The translations under genes were made by a program, and so were the position numbers. Below, one piece after another: positions 18,596 to 27,003 of a stretch of 59,120 nucleotides of DNA. The stretch is from Methanomicrobia archaeon (GTDB taxonomy: Archaea > Halobacteriota > Syntropharchaeia > Alkanophagales > Methanospirareceae), in NCBI GenBank assembly GCA_016930255.1, contig JAFGHB010000076.1:1-59120 (forward strand), written 5' to 3'. Position 1 is the first letter of the stretch, and each line of letters begins with the position of its first letter. The notes beneath the pieces were generated by a model. That model searched no databases. It was not told the origin of the DNA and was given only the letters and a program-made list of their open reading frames with translations.

Positions 18596-18604
18596 CTTAT
18601 ATAG
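18596..18604 (-). promoter_or_regulatory. TATA-like box for the pilin-like secreted protein pair
   Basis: CTATATAAG on the minus strand lies about 40 bases before the GTG at 18559 and about 88 before the alternative ATG at 18511. The spacing favours a short leader and slightly supports the GTG start. Confidence 0.45.
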
Positions 18605-18758
18605 TTAATGCCTGAAAACGTTGCTCGATTATGCATTACTTGCTCGATTTGAGCTACGCCTTCCCCGCTTCGTGATGCTCAAAGAAGAAGGTTATTCAGA
18701 TTTTGATTCGGACTTCGAAGCAGCAGGCATCGGCTTTTGAGTTTTTCTGCTCTTACCA

Positions 18759-18909
18759 GATCGAGCCAGTTATGCTACGTTGTGGACTCCAAAAGGAGCT
18801 GCTCTGCTATTCTTTTCAGCTTGCTCAGCTCTCTTCGCCGGAAGCCGATAAAAAGTCCGGTGGGTTTTCCGCCAACGCACGTCTTCGTCTTTGTGCCCTG
18901 TGGTAGCAC
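18759..18909. repeat. Direct repeat copy 2 (151 bp, about 90% identical to 14771-14921)
   Basis: This is the second copy of the direct repeat. It contains the 3' end of the intact minus-strand gene 18775-19176 plus about 16 bases beyond its stop. Weaker similarity (TTTTTCTGCTCT) continues just outside both copies. Confidence 0.9.
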
Positions 18910-19176
18910 GTGATTGAGCAAAGGACAAATAACCTTAATCGTATCATCGTGCTCCGTACGAATTACAAGCCCGTTCTCGATGCCGATGATCCAGCTGAAC
19001 GTTCTTGTCTTCGGCGGGATCAATCCGACAAGAGAAGGATGCTCGATATCTAAGTGTGTGACGGTCGCCCGCGCAAACCCTTTGCGGTGTATACAAACCC
19101 GAGCATCGGCTAACTCGACATCGTTCAGGTACACCTGAGCTTTTAGTAGGAGTTTGCCTTCTTCATGGAGAGTCAT
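18775..19176 (-). CDS. Hypothetical protein, 133 aa
   Basis: I do not recognise this family. The 133 residues look like a small beta-rich soluble domain (TLHEEGKLLLKAQVYLNDVE ... ATVTHLDIEHPSLVGL ... WIIGIENGLVIRTE) followed by a basic helix (FIGFRRRELSKLKRIAEQL). Its ATG overlaps the TGA of the upstream DUF2254-like gene in an ATGA arrangement, so translation is probably coupled and the two products may act together. The last 45 residues are duplicated as a gene fragment at 14787-14921. Confidence 0.65.
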   Translation of the reverse strand: MTLHEEGKLLLKAQVYLNDVELADARVCIHRKGFARATVTHLDIEHPSLVGLIPPKTRTFSWIIGIENGLVIRTEHDDTIKVICPLLNHVLPQGTKTKTCVGGKPTGLFIGFRRRELSKLKRIAEQLLLESTT

Positions 19177-20561
19177 TGCTGTTGCTCAGCGCGAAGCTTT
19201 TGGAGTTCCGGTTTATACAAATCCATAATTTTTGAGAACGGATCGCGTTGTTCTTCAGTTAAGATTGATTGGATATTTCTAATCACAGTTTTAACGACGT
19301 TTTCGCGTAAAATTGTTAGTTGTGCAAGATAGTCTGCCACTTCACCTCTCACAACTTCAAATTTCTTTTTCGTAGCTTGTATCCCGATCGTCAAAAGAGA
19401 TACTGCGGCCCTTTTTACCGCATCTTCAAGGTCATTTTTCGCTACTCTAATTCCAATCGTCCCTAAAGAAACGACTACATGACCTGTTGCATCTTCAAAA
19501 TCTTTTTCTACGGTAATACACCCTATGAGGAAGAGGAACTCGACTGATATCTTTGTCGCGTCCTTCAAAATTTTTTCTGCAGAAGCTACCCCAACCTTTT
19601 CAAGAGATATCGCCGCTTGAATAGCCGCGACCTCAAATCCTTTTTCCGCCGCAGCTTCTCCAATCATCCCAAGTGAAGTTACCGCTAACCTTGTTGCCTC
19701 TGAGAGTTTCTTTTCTGCGGTTGATTTGCCGAATATCTCTAAATTCTTAATAACTTCTATGGCAGATTCTTCATCATCCCTGCGTATTGCCAATCGACAA
19801 ACTCGCTTTAAATGATCGCAAAAAAGCTTTGATATTTTCTCATCGTTATCTGAATCAATAAGTTCAATTACCCGATCAGTAACTGCTCTTAACCCATCCC
19901 TCGTCGTCGCAATGTCATACTTCATAATCGAACCATGCACGATGTCCATGATGGGCTGGATTGGATCTTCTTCTGATTTTAAGAGGCTGTCCTTGGTAAT
20001 CTCGGCTGCCAAGCGGTTTATAATAGTAGCAGGATTCAGAAGATTGATGATGTTCCACATATAGGGAAACAACATGAAAAAAGTAAACGCAACTGCGATA
20101 TAGGCGGAAAAAAGATGGTACTCAAGATAGCTCCCAAAAAGAGTGATTTGTCTTAAATTCCCGGTTTGTATCATTTTCAAAACTAAGAGGCCGTACAATA
20201 TTGAGACTACATAAAAGAGCAAAAGAATCCACATATCAGGATTATCCCTGAAAATTCGAATGACCCGTGGCGAATACGCTTGTGCGGTAAGCTGCACGGC
20301 GATCAAGGTCAGCGTGACAACAATAGCGACAATGGCCGCTTGAGTTTGAACGAGTGCACTAAGCATGTAGCGGGCACTGTCGACATTGGTTTGAAAAAGA
20401 TTGAAATATTTGAAAAAGATGGCCCCAACTAATGAAACTAGCAGTGAAAGAAGGAAATATTCAAGAATCCGTGCAGGCCAGAGGTGTCTGATTTCCCACT
20501 TGTGGTATGTCTCTTTGGCCTGGGTGACAAGGTTCTTTAAAGCCACTTTCGCATCTTGCAT
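19173..20561 (-). CDS. DUF2254-like membrane protein with 23-residue tandem repeats
   Basis: This protein has 462 residues. The N-terminal half has four or so transmembrane helices (about 32-52, 68-92, 110-130 and 148-170) and contains TQAAIVAIVVTLTLIAVQL then AYSPRVIRIF, the hallmark of the DUF2254 membrane family. The soluble C-terminal half contains at least six consecutive 23-residue repeats (residues 262-399), each of the form xhxxAxxxAhxSLxxIGxxxAEK, predicted to be helical like HEAT/Sel1-type solenoids. The gene looks leaderless: a TATA-like element sits about 28 bases before the ATG. It overlaps the next gene by ATGA. The function is unknown. Confidence 0.75.
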   Translation of the reverse strand: MQDAKVALKNLVTQAKETYHKWEIRHLWPARILEYFLLSLLVSLVGAIFFKYFNLFQTNVDSARYMLSALVQTQAAIVAIVVTLTLIAVQLTAQAYSPRVIRIFRDNPDMWILLLFYVVSILYGLLVLKMIQTGNLRQITLFGSYLEYHLFSAYIAVAFTFFMLFPYMWNIINLLNPATIINRLAAEITKDSLLKSEEDPIQPIMDIVHGSIMKYDIATTRDGLRAVTDRVIELIDSDNDEKISKLFCDHLKRVCRLAIRRDDEESAIEVIKNLEIFGKSTAEKKLSEATRLAVTSLGMIGEAAAEKGFEVAAIQAAISLEKVGVASAEKILKDATKISVEFLFLIGCITVEKDFEDATGHVVVSLGTIGIRVAKNDLEDAVKRAAVSLLTIGIQATKKKFEVVRGEVADYLAQLTILRENVVKTVIRNIQSILTEEQRDPFSKIMDLYKPELQKLRAEQQQ

Positions 20562-20585
20562 ATGAACACCATACTCGTAACATAC

Positions 20586-20594
20586 TATTTAAAT
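20586..20594 (-). promoter_or_regulatory. TATA-like box for the DUF2254-like gene
   Basis: ATTTAAATA on the minus strand is centred about 28 bases from the ATG at 20561, the spacing expected for a leaderless archaeal transcript. Confidence 0.5.
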
Positions 20595-20789
20595 CTTACC
20601 CTGATGTGGTGCGGCTGCTTCACGTATTCTCACTTGTTGAGCATGGCTGCACCACTCTAAGAGGGGAGTAGAAAATCTTTTAAGTGATGAACGATAATGG
20701 ATAGCACGCACTGGATTAGCGAGCCCGCTTGCAGACATACATAACCACAGTGGGCTGCTGAGGATGAGTTATGGAGGTGCTGAGAAAAG

Positions 20790-21071
20790 ATGTTGTCCGA
20801 AATACCGACGGATGTGGAAAATGTGGATAAGGAGATGCGAGATCGGGAGATTTTGCGTGTTGGCATGATAGCAGAACTCGACGCGGTGAATTTGTATGAG
20901 CAGCTCGCGGCCATGGCCGATGATGAAATGATCAAGGCGGTGCTCCTGGATATCGCGAAAGAGGAGAAGACGCACATGGGCGAATTCCAGACCTTGCTGC
21001 TGCGAAAAGACAAGGAGCAGGTCGAGGAATTGGCGAAGGGCAAAGAGGAAGTGGAGGAGCTGTTCGAGTAA
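20790..21071 (+). CDS. Short ferritin-like (rubrerythrin/EncFtn-type) protein
   Basis: This 93-residue all-helical protein has the di-iron pattern of half-length ferritin-like proteins: Glu in IAELDAVNLYEQLA (about residue 30) and the ExxH pair in AKEEKTHMGEF (about 61-65). A single two-helix unit must dimerise to complete a four-helix di-iron site, as in encapsulated ferritin (EncFtn) and related short rubrerythrins. A Shine-Dalgarno GGAGGTGCTGAG lies upstream. It sits 64 bases before a superoxide reductase, which suggests oxidative-stress iron handling. No encapsulin shell gene is seen in the window. Confidence 0.75.
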   Translation: MLSEIPTDVENVDKEMRDREILRVGMIAELDAVNLYEQLAAMADDEMIKAVLLDIAKEEKTHMGEFQTLLLRKDKEQVEELAKGKEEVEELFE

Positions 21072-21135
21072 GTAAGTAGGTAAGGAAGAAAGGAAAGTTG
21101 GGTGAAAAAAAGAAGGGGGGTGTTGTAATCGAACC

Positions 21136-21462
21136 ATGAAATTTGGCGCGTTGTTGAAGGGCGCGGAAGCGGAAGGTAAGGAGAAGCATGTGCCTGAAAT
21201 CGAGATAGGTGCGGACACTGTGCGTGTCATCGTGGGTAAGGAGGTGCCGCATCCCAATACGGTCGAGCATCACATCGAATGGCTAGAGCTGTACGGCGTG
21301 AAGGCGAACGGGCAGGTAGTGAATCTCGGCCGGGCCGAGTTCGCACCGACGTACACCAAGCCCAAAGCGGAATTTAAAGTGCCGGTCGCGGACTTCAAGA
21401 CGTTATGTGCGCTTGAATATTGCAATATCCACGGTGTGTGGGAGAACTGCGTAGAGGTATAG
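21136..21462 (+). CDS. Superoxide reductase (neelaredoxin type)
   Basis: This 108-residue protein reduces superoxide to peroxide using a mononuclear Fe(His)4Cys centre. The ligands are visible: His in EKHVP (about 20), His in HPNTVEHHIEW (two or three positions, about 44-52) and the Cys-His pair in CNIHGVWE near the C-terminus. It lacks the N-terminal desulforedoxin domain, so it is the one-iron class. A paralogue of 132 residues is at 54511-54909. It is probably in one unit with the mini-ferritin upstream. Confidence 0.93.
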   Translation: MKFGALLKGAEAEGKEKHVPEIEIGADTVRVIVGKEVPHPNTVEHHIEWLELYGVKANGQVVNLGRAEFAPTYTKPKAEFKVPVADFKTLCALEYCNIHGVWENCVEV

Positions 21463-21634
21463 TCAGAAGCGGAGCGTGAAGGTATACTAAGCTAAGCGCG
21501 ACGAGGTTACAATTTGTTATCCGTGGCGAGCGAAGGATAAGCATCATAAATATAGAATAAGCCTTAAAAGGCACTACGACGTATAGAGTAACCACAATGA
21601 TGGAGGCAGACAGAGAAGAAAGGGGGTATAATGG

Positions 21635-22534
21635 ATGAGTGAAGAAGAGGCAAAATATCCATACACGACTGAAGTAGAAGGCAAAAAGGTCCCGTGGGAC
21701 CCCGCACAGCTCAGAAAGATCCAGGAACATCCCTGCTTCAGTAAGGACGCCTGCCATCTCTTTGGGCGGATGCATCTCGCCGTGGCGCCGAAGTGCAATA
21801 TCCAGTGTAACTACTGCGTGCGGAAATTCGATTGTGTGAACGAATCGCGGCCCGGCGTAACGAGCAAGGTGCTCACCCCGCAGGAAGCGCTGGAACGGGT
21901 AGGGGAAGTGCTGGAGAAGGTGCATTACATCAAGGTGATCGCCGTGGCGGGCCCCGGCGAGCCGTTGTTTAATGAGGAGACATTTGAAACGTTCCGACTC
22001 GTTAAGAATGAGTTCCCGAATCTCATGCGATGCTTGAGCACGAATGGATTACTCTTACCAGAGCGAGTAGATGACATTGAGGAGTTAGGCATTGGTACCG
22101 TAACGGTGACGCTCAATGCCGTCGACCCGAAAATCGGCAAGGAGATCTATTCGTTCGTCAATTATCACGATACAATCTACAGGGGTAAGGAAGCGGCTGA
22201 GATCCTGCTCAGAAACCAGTTAGAAGGTATTCGCGAGGCGGTGAAGCGAAAAATTCTGATCAAGGTGAATACGGTGCTCATTCCCACGGTGAATGACAAG
22301 CACGTTGTTGAGGTAGCGAAGACGGTAGGCGAGATGGGCGTTTATCTGCAAAATATCATACCGCTCATCCCGCAGTCCAAGTTCGCGCATATCTCGCCGC
22401 CAACACCGCAGGAGAAGAAGGCGATACAGGACGCATGCAGTAACTACACGCGACAGATGACACACTGCCGTCACTGCCGGTCCGATGCGATCGGGCGACT
22501 CGGGCACGATATTCAAGATCAGTTCTCGGATTGA
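21635..22534 (+). CDS. nifB: NifB-type radical SAM protein
   Basis: NifB builds the 8Fe-9S-C core of nitrogenase cofactor from two Fe4S4 clusters and SAM. This 299-residue version has HPCFSKDACHLFGRMH at the N-terminus, the radical SAM motif CNIQCNYC, then KFDCVNESRPGVTSK, the SAM-binding AGPGEPL and the C-terminal CRHCRSDAIGRL. It lacks the NifX domain of bacterial NifB, as is usual in archaea. AAAGGGGG lies shortly upstream of the ATG. No nifHDK genes are in the window, so it may serve a distant nif locus or a different role. Confidence 0.9.
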   Translation: MSEEEAKYPYTTEVEGKKVPWDPAQLRKIQEHPCFSKDACHLFGRMHLAVAPKCNIQCNYCVRKFDCVNESRPGVTSKVLTPQEALERVGEVLEKVHYIKVIAVAGPGEPLFNEETFETFRLVKNEFPNLMRCLSTNGLLLPERVDDIEELGIGTVTVTLNAVDPKIGKEIYSFVNYHDTIYRGKEAAEILLRNQLEGIREAVKRKILIKVNTVLIPTVNDKHVVEVAKTVGEMGVYLQNIIPLIPQSKFAHISPPTPQEKKAIQDACSNYTRQMTHCRHCRSDAIGRLGHDIQDQFSD

Positions 22535-22583
22535 TAACGACTTTACATCGCTTGCTTGTACTGCGAGGCAAAGAAACTCGTCT

Positions 22584-22593
22584 TTTATTTATA
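22584..22593 (+). promoter_or_regulatory. TATA-like box for argF
   Basis: TTTATTTATA lies about 28 bases before the ATG at 22617, and no Shine-Dalgarno is visible, so argF looks leaderless. This supports the ATG at 22617 over the longer open frame that begins inside nifB. Confidence 0.5.
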
Positions 22594-22616
22594 CTTTCCG
22601 CTCCTTTATCCTTACT

Positions 22617-23531
22617 ATGGATCTCATCTCGATCTTTGACCTCTCGTCTGCGGAGATAGAAGCTTTACTCAAGCGCGCGGAAGAACTGAAACGCGAGCGC
22701 CGAGCAGGCGTAAAGGTGCGCACTGAGTGTGCAGGGCAGACCTTAGCACTGATCTTCGAGAAACCGTCCACACGCACTCGGGTCTCCTTTGAGGTGGCAA
22801 TGCTGGAACTCGGAGGGCACGTGATTCGCTTAAATCGTGACGAACTCCAACTGGGCCGCGGCGAACGAATACGGGAGACGGCAAAGGTGCTCTCGTCGTA
22901 TGTCGACGCGGTGATGATTCGCGCGTACAGCCATGCTGCAGTAGAGGAACTTGCGCGCCATGCTTCGATCCCCGTGATCAACGGGTTAACCGATTTCGAG
23001 CACCCCTGTCAGATACTGGCTGATCTGCAGACGATACAGGAGTACAAGCACAAACTCAAGGGCGTCACCATCGCATGGTTCGGTGACGGGAACAACGTCT
23101 GTAACTCGCTCATTGGCGGTGCCGCGCTCACCGGCATGAACATCCGTGTCGCATGCCCGAAGGGCTATGAGCCGGCTCGGGAGATAGTGGAAGAGGCTGA
23201 GAAGAGGGGCTGCGAGGTTCTTATAACGACAAATGCAGAGGAAGCCGCTGCTGACGCCGATGTGTTATACACCGATGTCTGGGTCTCAATGGGTGACGAA
23301 GCTGAACGAGAGCAGCGGCTGACTGATTTACAACGGTATCAGCTCAACGAAGAGGCCGTAACCTGGGCGAAGGACGACGCCATCATAATGCACTGCATGC
23401 CCGTGCACATCGGCGAGGAAATGACCGAGGCGGTACTGAATTCCGACAACTCCGTTATCTTCGAGCAAGCGGAGAACCGGCTGCACGCGCAGAAAGCGCT
23501 CTTAGTGCATCTCCTCACGTCTGTGAAATAA
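22617..23531 (+). CDS. argF: Ornithine carbamoyltransferase
   Basis: This enzyme joins carbamoyl phosphate and ornithine to make citrulline in arginine synthesis. The 304 residues contain the carbamoyl-phosphate loop EKPSTRTRVSFE, the LGRGERIRETAKVLSSY block, the HPCQILADLQT motif and the ornithine-binding Cys in MHCMPVH. The frame is open further upstream to 22485, but that part overlaps nifB and has no family similarity. I chose ATG 22617 because MDLISIFDLSS matches a normal N-terminus and a TATA element is correctly spaced for a leaderless start. Confidence 0.95.
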   Translation: MDLISIFDLSSAEIEALLKRAEELKRERRAGVKVRTECAGQTLALIFEKPSTRTRVSFEVAMLELGGHVIRLNRDELQLGRGERIRETAKVLSSYVDAVMIRAYSHAAVEELARHASIPVINGLTDFEHPCQILADLQTIQEYKHKLKGVTIAWFGDGNNVCNSLIGGAALTGMNIRVACPKGYEPAREIVEEAEKRGCEVLITTNAEEAAADADVLYTDVWVSMGDEAEREQRLTDLQRYQLNEEAVTWAKDDAIIMHCMPVHIGEEMTEAVLNSDNSVIFEQAENRLHAQKALLVHLLTSVK

Positions 23532-23587
23532 GAATAAGTAGTATCTTTCGGAGCCTCTTCCCCATAAGAAATTGGTTGCTTGAAACC

Positions 23588-23597
23588 TTTTTAAAAC
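23588..23597 (+). promoter_or_regulatory. TATA-like box for cdhC
   Basis: TTTTTAAAAC, preceded by ACC that could serve as a BRE, lies about 45 bases upstream of the cdhC ATG. A second AT-rich stretch (CTTTAAAAATAAT) follows. The leader would include AAGAGAGAAAA before the start. Confidence 0.45.
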
Positions 23598-23638
23598 GCC
23601 CCCTCTTTAAAAATAATCAAGAAAGATAAGAGAGAAAA

Positions 23639-25114
23639 ATGGGAGAACCAGAAGCGGAGGAGGAGTTTCCTTTTGATATAAACCCTATGTACGAGGGTGA
23701 GCGGATAAGAAAAGCAGGTTTGTACGTGGAGTTGGGCGGCCAAAATGAGCCGGGCTTCGAGCTTGTTCTCTTTGAGCCGGATCCCACGAAGATAACGGAC
23801 GGCGAGGTTACACTTATCGGACCTGATCTAAAGGAGATGGAGGAGGGTGGCACGTATCCGTACGCAATGATTTACCGGGTCTACGGTGAACAGATAGAGA
23901 AGGACCTCGAGCCGGTGATCGAGCGGCGGAATCATGAGTATCAGGGTTACCTCCAGGGCTATATGCACCTCAACCAGCGCGCGGAAATTTGGGTGCGAAT
24001 AAGCAAGGAAGCGGTAAAGAAGGGGCTGAAATCGTTTAAACAGATCGGAAAGGCGACGATAATGCTGTTCAAGGCAGAACTACCGTTTATCGAGAAGATG
24101 GAAGCAACCTACATCACCGATGAGGACGAGGTGACACGCAGGCTCGAAGAAGCGAACACGATTTACGAGGCGCGGGATGTGCGTGTGCGCGGGCTTCACG
24201 ACGAGGATGTGGATGAATTTTATCAATGCACGCTCTGTCAGTCATTTGCACCGACGAACGTGTGCGTCGTTGCGCCTGATAGGACCGCTCTGTGCGGTGC
24301 CATGAACTGGTTCGACTCGCGGGCTGCCGCGCGGGTTGACCCCGAGGGGCCGAACGCACCCATACCGAAAGGCGAGTGCACGGACCCTATCGGTGGTGAG
24401 TACACCGGCGTAAATGCGGCTGCAGTAAAGCTTTCTGGCGGCGAATACGATTCTATAAAGCTGCATTCATTCCTCGAACGGCCGCATACCAGTTGCGGAT
24501 GCTTTGAGGTCGCAGGCTTTTACATACCGGAAGTTGATGGAATCGGCTGGGTGCATCGCGGGTCAAAAGTCTCCGATACGCCGATTGGCTTGCCGTTCTC
24601 CACGATCGCGAGTTCGGTCGGGGGCGGGAAGCAAGTAACTGGGTTCCTCGGAATTGGACTGCAATACTTCTACAGCCCCAAGTTCATACAGTACGATGGC
24701 GGCTGGCGTCGCGTGGTCTGGATAGCGTCCGATTTGAAAGAGCGAATAAGGGATGCCATTCCCGATGGGATGTGGGACAAGATAGCAACCGAGCAGGACG
24801 TGAAAAGCGTCGATGAACTGCGTGCATTCTTAAAAAGGGTGGACCATCCGGTTGTGACTGGCGTTATCCGAGAAGCTGACGGTGCGCAACTAACCGTAGG
24901 CTGGACTGCGGCAGCAGGCGAAGCCGAGAAGGTTGAAGCAGTTATTTCGACTGCTGGCGTGGAAACGGCCGTTCCTGCGGGGGTAGAACCCGTAACACAG
25001 GTTCCCCTTACGCAGATGCTGGCATCGGGAAGCACCTCACCGGTAACACTAATATTAAAGGACGCTGATATTCGTATAGGCAAGATAATCATAAAGAGGA
25101 AAGAAGAGAAGTAA
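23639..25114 (+). CDS. cdhC: Acetyl-CoA synthase/decarbonylase (ACDS), beta subunit
   Basis: CdhC carries the Ni-Ni-Fe4S4 A cluster that makes or splits acetyl-CoA from CO, a methyl group and CoA. This 491-residue protein has the A-cluster cysteines: CTLCQSF (C197, C200), the following CVVAPDRTALCGAM, and the CGC pair (C286, C288) in HTSCGCFEV. The N-terminal INPMYEGERIRK is family-typical. The C-terminus ends in an Ala/Thr/Val-rich tail and a small domain (about 430-491). Unlike methanogen operons, cdhD does not follow directly; three isoprenoid genes intervene. CdhA and CdhB are not in the window. Confidence 0.94.
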   Translation: MGEPEAEEEFPFDINPMYEGERIRKAGLYVELGGQNEPGFELVLFEPDPTKITDGEVTLIGPDLKEMEEGGTYPYAMIYRVYGEQIEKDLEPVIERRNHEYQGYLQGYMHLNQRAEIWVRISKEAVKKGLKSFKQIGKATIMLFKAELPFIEKMEATYITDEDEVTRRLEEANTIYEARDVRVRGLHDEDVDEFYQCTLCQSFAPTNVCVVAPDRTALCGAMNWFDSRAAARVDPEGPNAPIPKGECTDPIGGEYTGVNAAAVKLSGGEYDSIKLHSFLERPHTSCGCFEVAGFYIPEVDGIGWVHRGSKVSDTPIGLPFSTIASSVGGGKQVTGFLGIGLQYFYSPKFIQYDGGWRRVVWIASDLKERIRDAIPDGMWDKIATEQDVKSVDELRAFLKRVDHPVVTGVIREADGAQLTVGWTAAAGEAEKVEAVISTAGVETAVPAGVEPVTQVPLTQMLASGSTSPVTLILKDADIRIGKIIIKRKEEK

Positions 25115-25204
25115 CTGACGCTCATCCAAAGTAACATATCGTGCCGCCGTGCATGATATAAATGACGATAAGCTTAGAATAAAGGTAGTTAGGAGGGGAG
25201 GACG

Positions 25205-26278
25205 ATATCAGCAGATATAGGTGATCTACTGGCTCCGTATCAAACGCAGATAAATGAGCATTTGGCATTGCTCTTCGATAAGAAGATAGCGGAGGCTTCG
25301 CGGATCTCTAGCCATACCGGCGAAATCGTCGTTGCGGCGAAAGAGTACACCTTACGAGGCGGCAAACGACTCAGACCGATCTTCTGTATCTACGGCTACC
25401 AATGCCTGAGTGATACGAATATCGACGCGATCGTCAAAGCCTCCATCTCGCTCGAATTGATGCAGAGCTACCTCCTGATTCATGACGATATAATGGACGA
25501 AGACGAACTTCGCAGGGGTAAAACGACGTTTCATATCATCTGTAAGGATCTGTGTGAACGCGAATTTGGAACGACGAAGTCACTCAAATTCGGCGAAAGT
25601 ATCGCGATCGTGGCGGGCGATTTGTTAGAGGCGTACGGCGAGGAGATAGTGGCGAACTCACCGTTTAACAGCGAATACGTCAGGAAGGCGTTAGCCAAGT
25701 ATGCGGCAATCGTCGAGAATGTGGGCTACGGCCAAATTTTGGACATCACCGCTGAGCGAAAAGGCGGTTTTAACGAGGATGAAATTCTTACGATCCACAA
25801 ACTGAAGACCGCGAGTTATACCATCGAAGGCCCGCTGCACATCGGTGCGCTTTTAGCTGGTGCGAACGAAGCGGATTTGCAGATTTTGAGTGACTACGGC
25901 ATTCCTTTAGGGTTAGCATTCCAGATCCATGATGATATACTGGGCTTGTTCGGCTCGGAAGAGAAAACAGGCAAACCAGTGGGCTCCGATGTTCAAGAAG
26001 GTAAAAAGACGCTCCTGATCCTACATGCTCTGAAAAGCTGCACGGGAGATGAGAAAGCGTTTATTTTTAACGCGCTGGGCAATGAACAGATTACAGCAGC
26101 GGACGTGGATAAGGTTCGAGAGATCGTGCGAAGAACGGGCTCGCTCGAGTATTCGAAACGCTTGGTTACAGAGATGACGGATAAGGCGGTTCAGGCTATT
26201 AAAACATCCGATTTCCGGGCAGAAGCGAAGGAGTTCCTTATTAACATAGCGGATTTTATAGGGAATCGGGAGTATTAG
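25205..26278 (+). CDS. idsA: Geranylgeranyl diphosphate synthase family (polyprenyl synthetase)
   Basis: This enzyme condenses isopentenyl diphosphate onto allylic diphosphates to build archaeal lipid side chains. The first aspartate motif is DDIMD in LIHDDIMDEDELRRG and the second is DDILG in QIHDDILGLFG; GGKRLRP is the IPP-binding block. The reading frame is open back to 25193. A strong Shine-Dalgarno, AGGAGGGG at 25191-25198, is spaced correctly for the in-frame ATA at 25205. The only usual start, TTG 25262, has no ribosome site and would remove about 19 residues of a plausible N-terminus. I therefore give 25205 as the likely start, with the start codon itself in doubt. Confidence 0.85.
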   Translation: MSADIGDLLAPYQTQINEHLALLFDKKIAEASRISSHTGEIVVAAKEYTLRGGKRLRPIFCIYGYQCLSDTNIDAIVKASISLELMQSYLLIHDDIMDEDELRRGKTTFHIICKDLCEREFGTTKSLKFGESIAIVAGDLLEAYGEEIVANSPFNSEYVRKALAKYAAIVENVGYGQILDITAERKGGFNEDEILTIHKLKTASYTIEGPLHIGALLAGANEADLQILSDYGIPLGLAFQIHDDILGLFGSEEKTGKPVGSDVQEGKKTLLILHALKSCTGDEKAFIFNALGNEQITAADVDKVREIVRRTGSLEYSKRLVTEMTDKAVQAIKTSDFRAEAKEFLINIADFIGNREY

Positions 26279-26400
26279 AGGTCCATAAACAGACCTCTCC
26301 ATATGTGGTTGGTGGTCTAAAGCCACTGTAGACTGCGAAAGAGCGTCTTACTTAACTTGGATTGATGTACTTAGTATGTAAGTAGGTAGGGTGTTGTGAA

Positions 26401-27003
26401 ATGATGCGATTGGTCGTGGGAGTGACGGGGGCAAGCGGTGCCATTTATGCGAAACGGCTGTTAGAGGTGCTCAAGGAAAAGAACGTCGAAGTCGATTTGA
26501 TCGTTACCGCACCTGCGGAATACATTATGCAAAACGAACTGGGGCTTACGAGCAAGGAATTGGGAGAACTCGCAACAGCCGCCTGGGACATTGCAGACAT
26601 AGCCGCGGACGTTGCAAGCGGCTCACAACCAAGAGACGGTTTGGTTGTCATTCCCTGCACGATGGATGCCGTGGCAAAGATGGCGCATGGCATCTCGGAC
26701 AATCTGCTTTTACGCTGCTTTGACGTGATGCTGAAAGAAAATCGGAAGATCATTATCGTACCCCGGGAGACGCCGTTACACGCGACGCATCTTGAAAATC
26801 TGCTGCGGTTGCGGCGATTGGGCGTAACGATCATACCACCCATGACCTCGTTCTATCACAAGCCTCAGACTGTAATGGACATGGTGGATTTTATAATAGC
26901 CAAAATCCTTGACCAATTTAACATACCGAATGCTCTGATCGCGCGCTGGAAAAAGCCGGAAGTTGAAACGACGCAGGAGAGGACGGAAGATGAGCGGACG
27001 TGA
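26401..27003 (+). CDS. ubiX: UbiX-type flavin prenyltransferase
   Basis: UbiX makes prenylated FMN, the cofactor of UbiD-type decarboxylases. The 200 residues show GVTGASGAIYAKRLL at the N-terminus, VIPCTMDAVAKMAHGISDNL and the IIVPRETPLHATHLEN motif of the family. It lies between GGPP synthase and isopentenyl phosphate kinase. In the modified archaeal mevalonate pathway, a UbiD-like anhydromevalonate phosphate decarboxylase needs prenylated FMN and isopentenyl phosphate is then phosphorylated, so this neighbourhood fits that route. No UbiD-like gene is in the window. Confidence 0.9.
   Translation: MMRLVVGVTGASGAIYAKRLLEVLKEKNVEVDLIVTAPAEYIMQNELGLTSKELGELATAAWDIADIAADVASGSQPRDGLVVIPCTMDAVAKMAHGISDNLLLRCFDVMLKENRKIIIVPRETPLHATHLENLLRLRRLGVTIIPPMTSFYHKPQTVMDMVDFIIAKILDQFNIPNALIARWKKPEVETTQERTEDERT

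Noticed and set aside
22485-22616. Longer N-terminus for ornithine carbamoyltransferase starting inside nifB
   Set aside because: The extra 44 residues lack family similarity and the TATA element supports a leaderless start at 22617.
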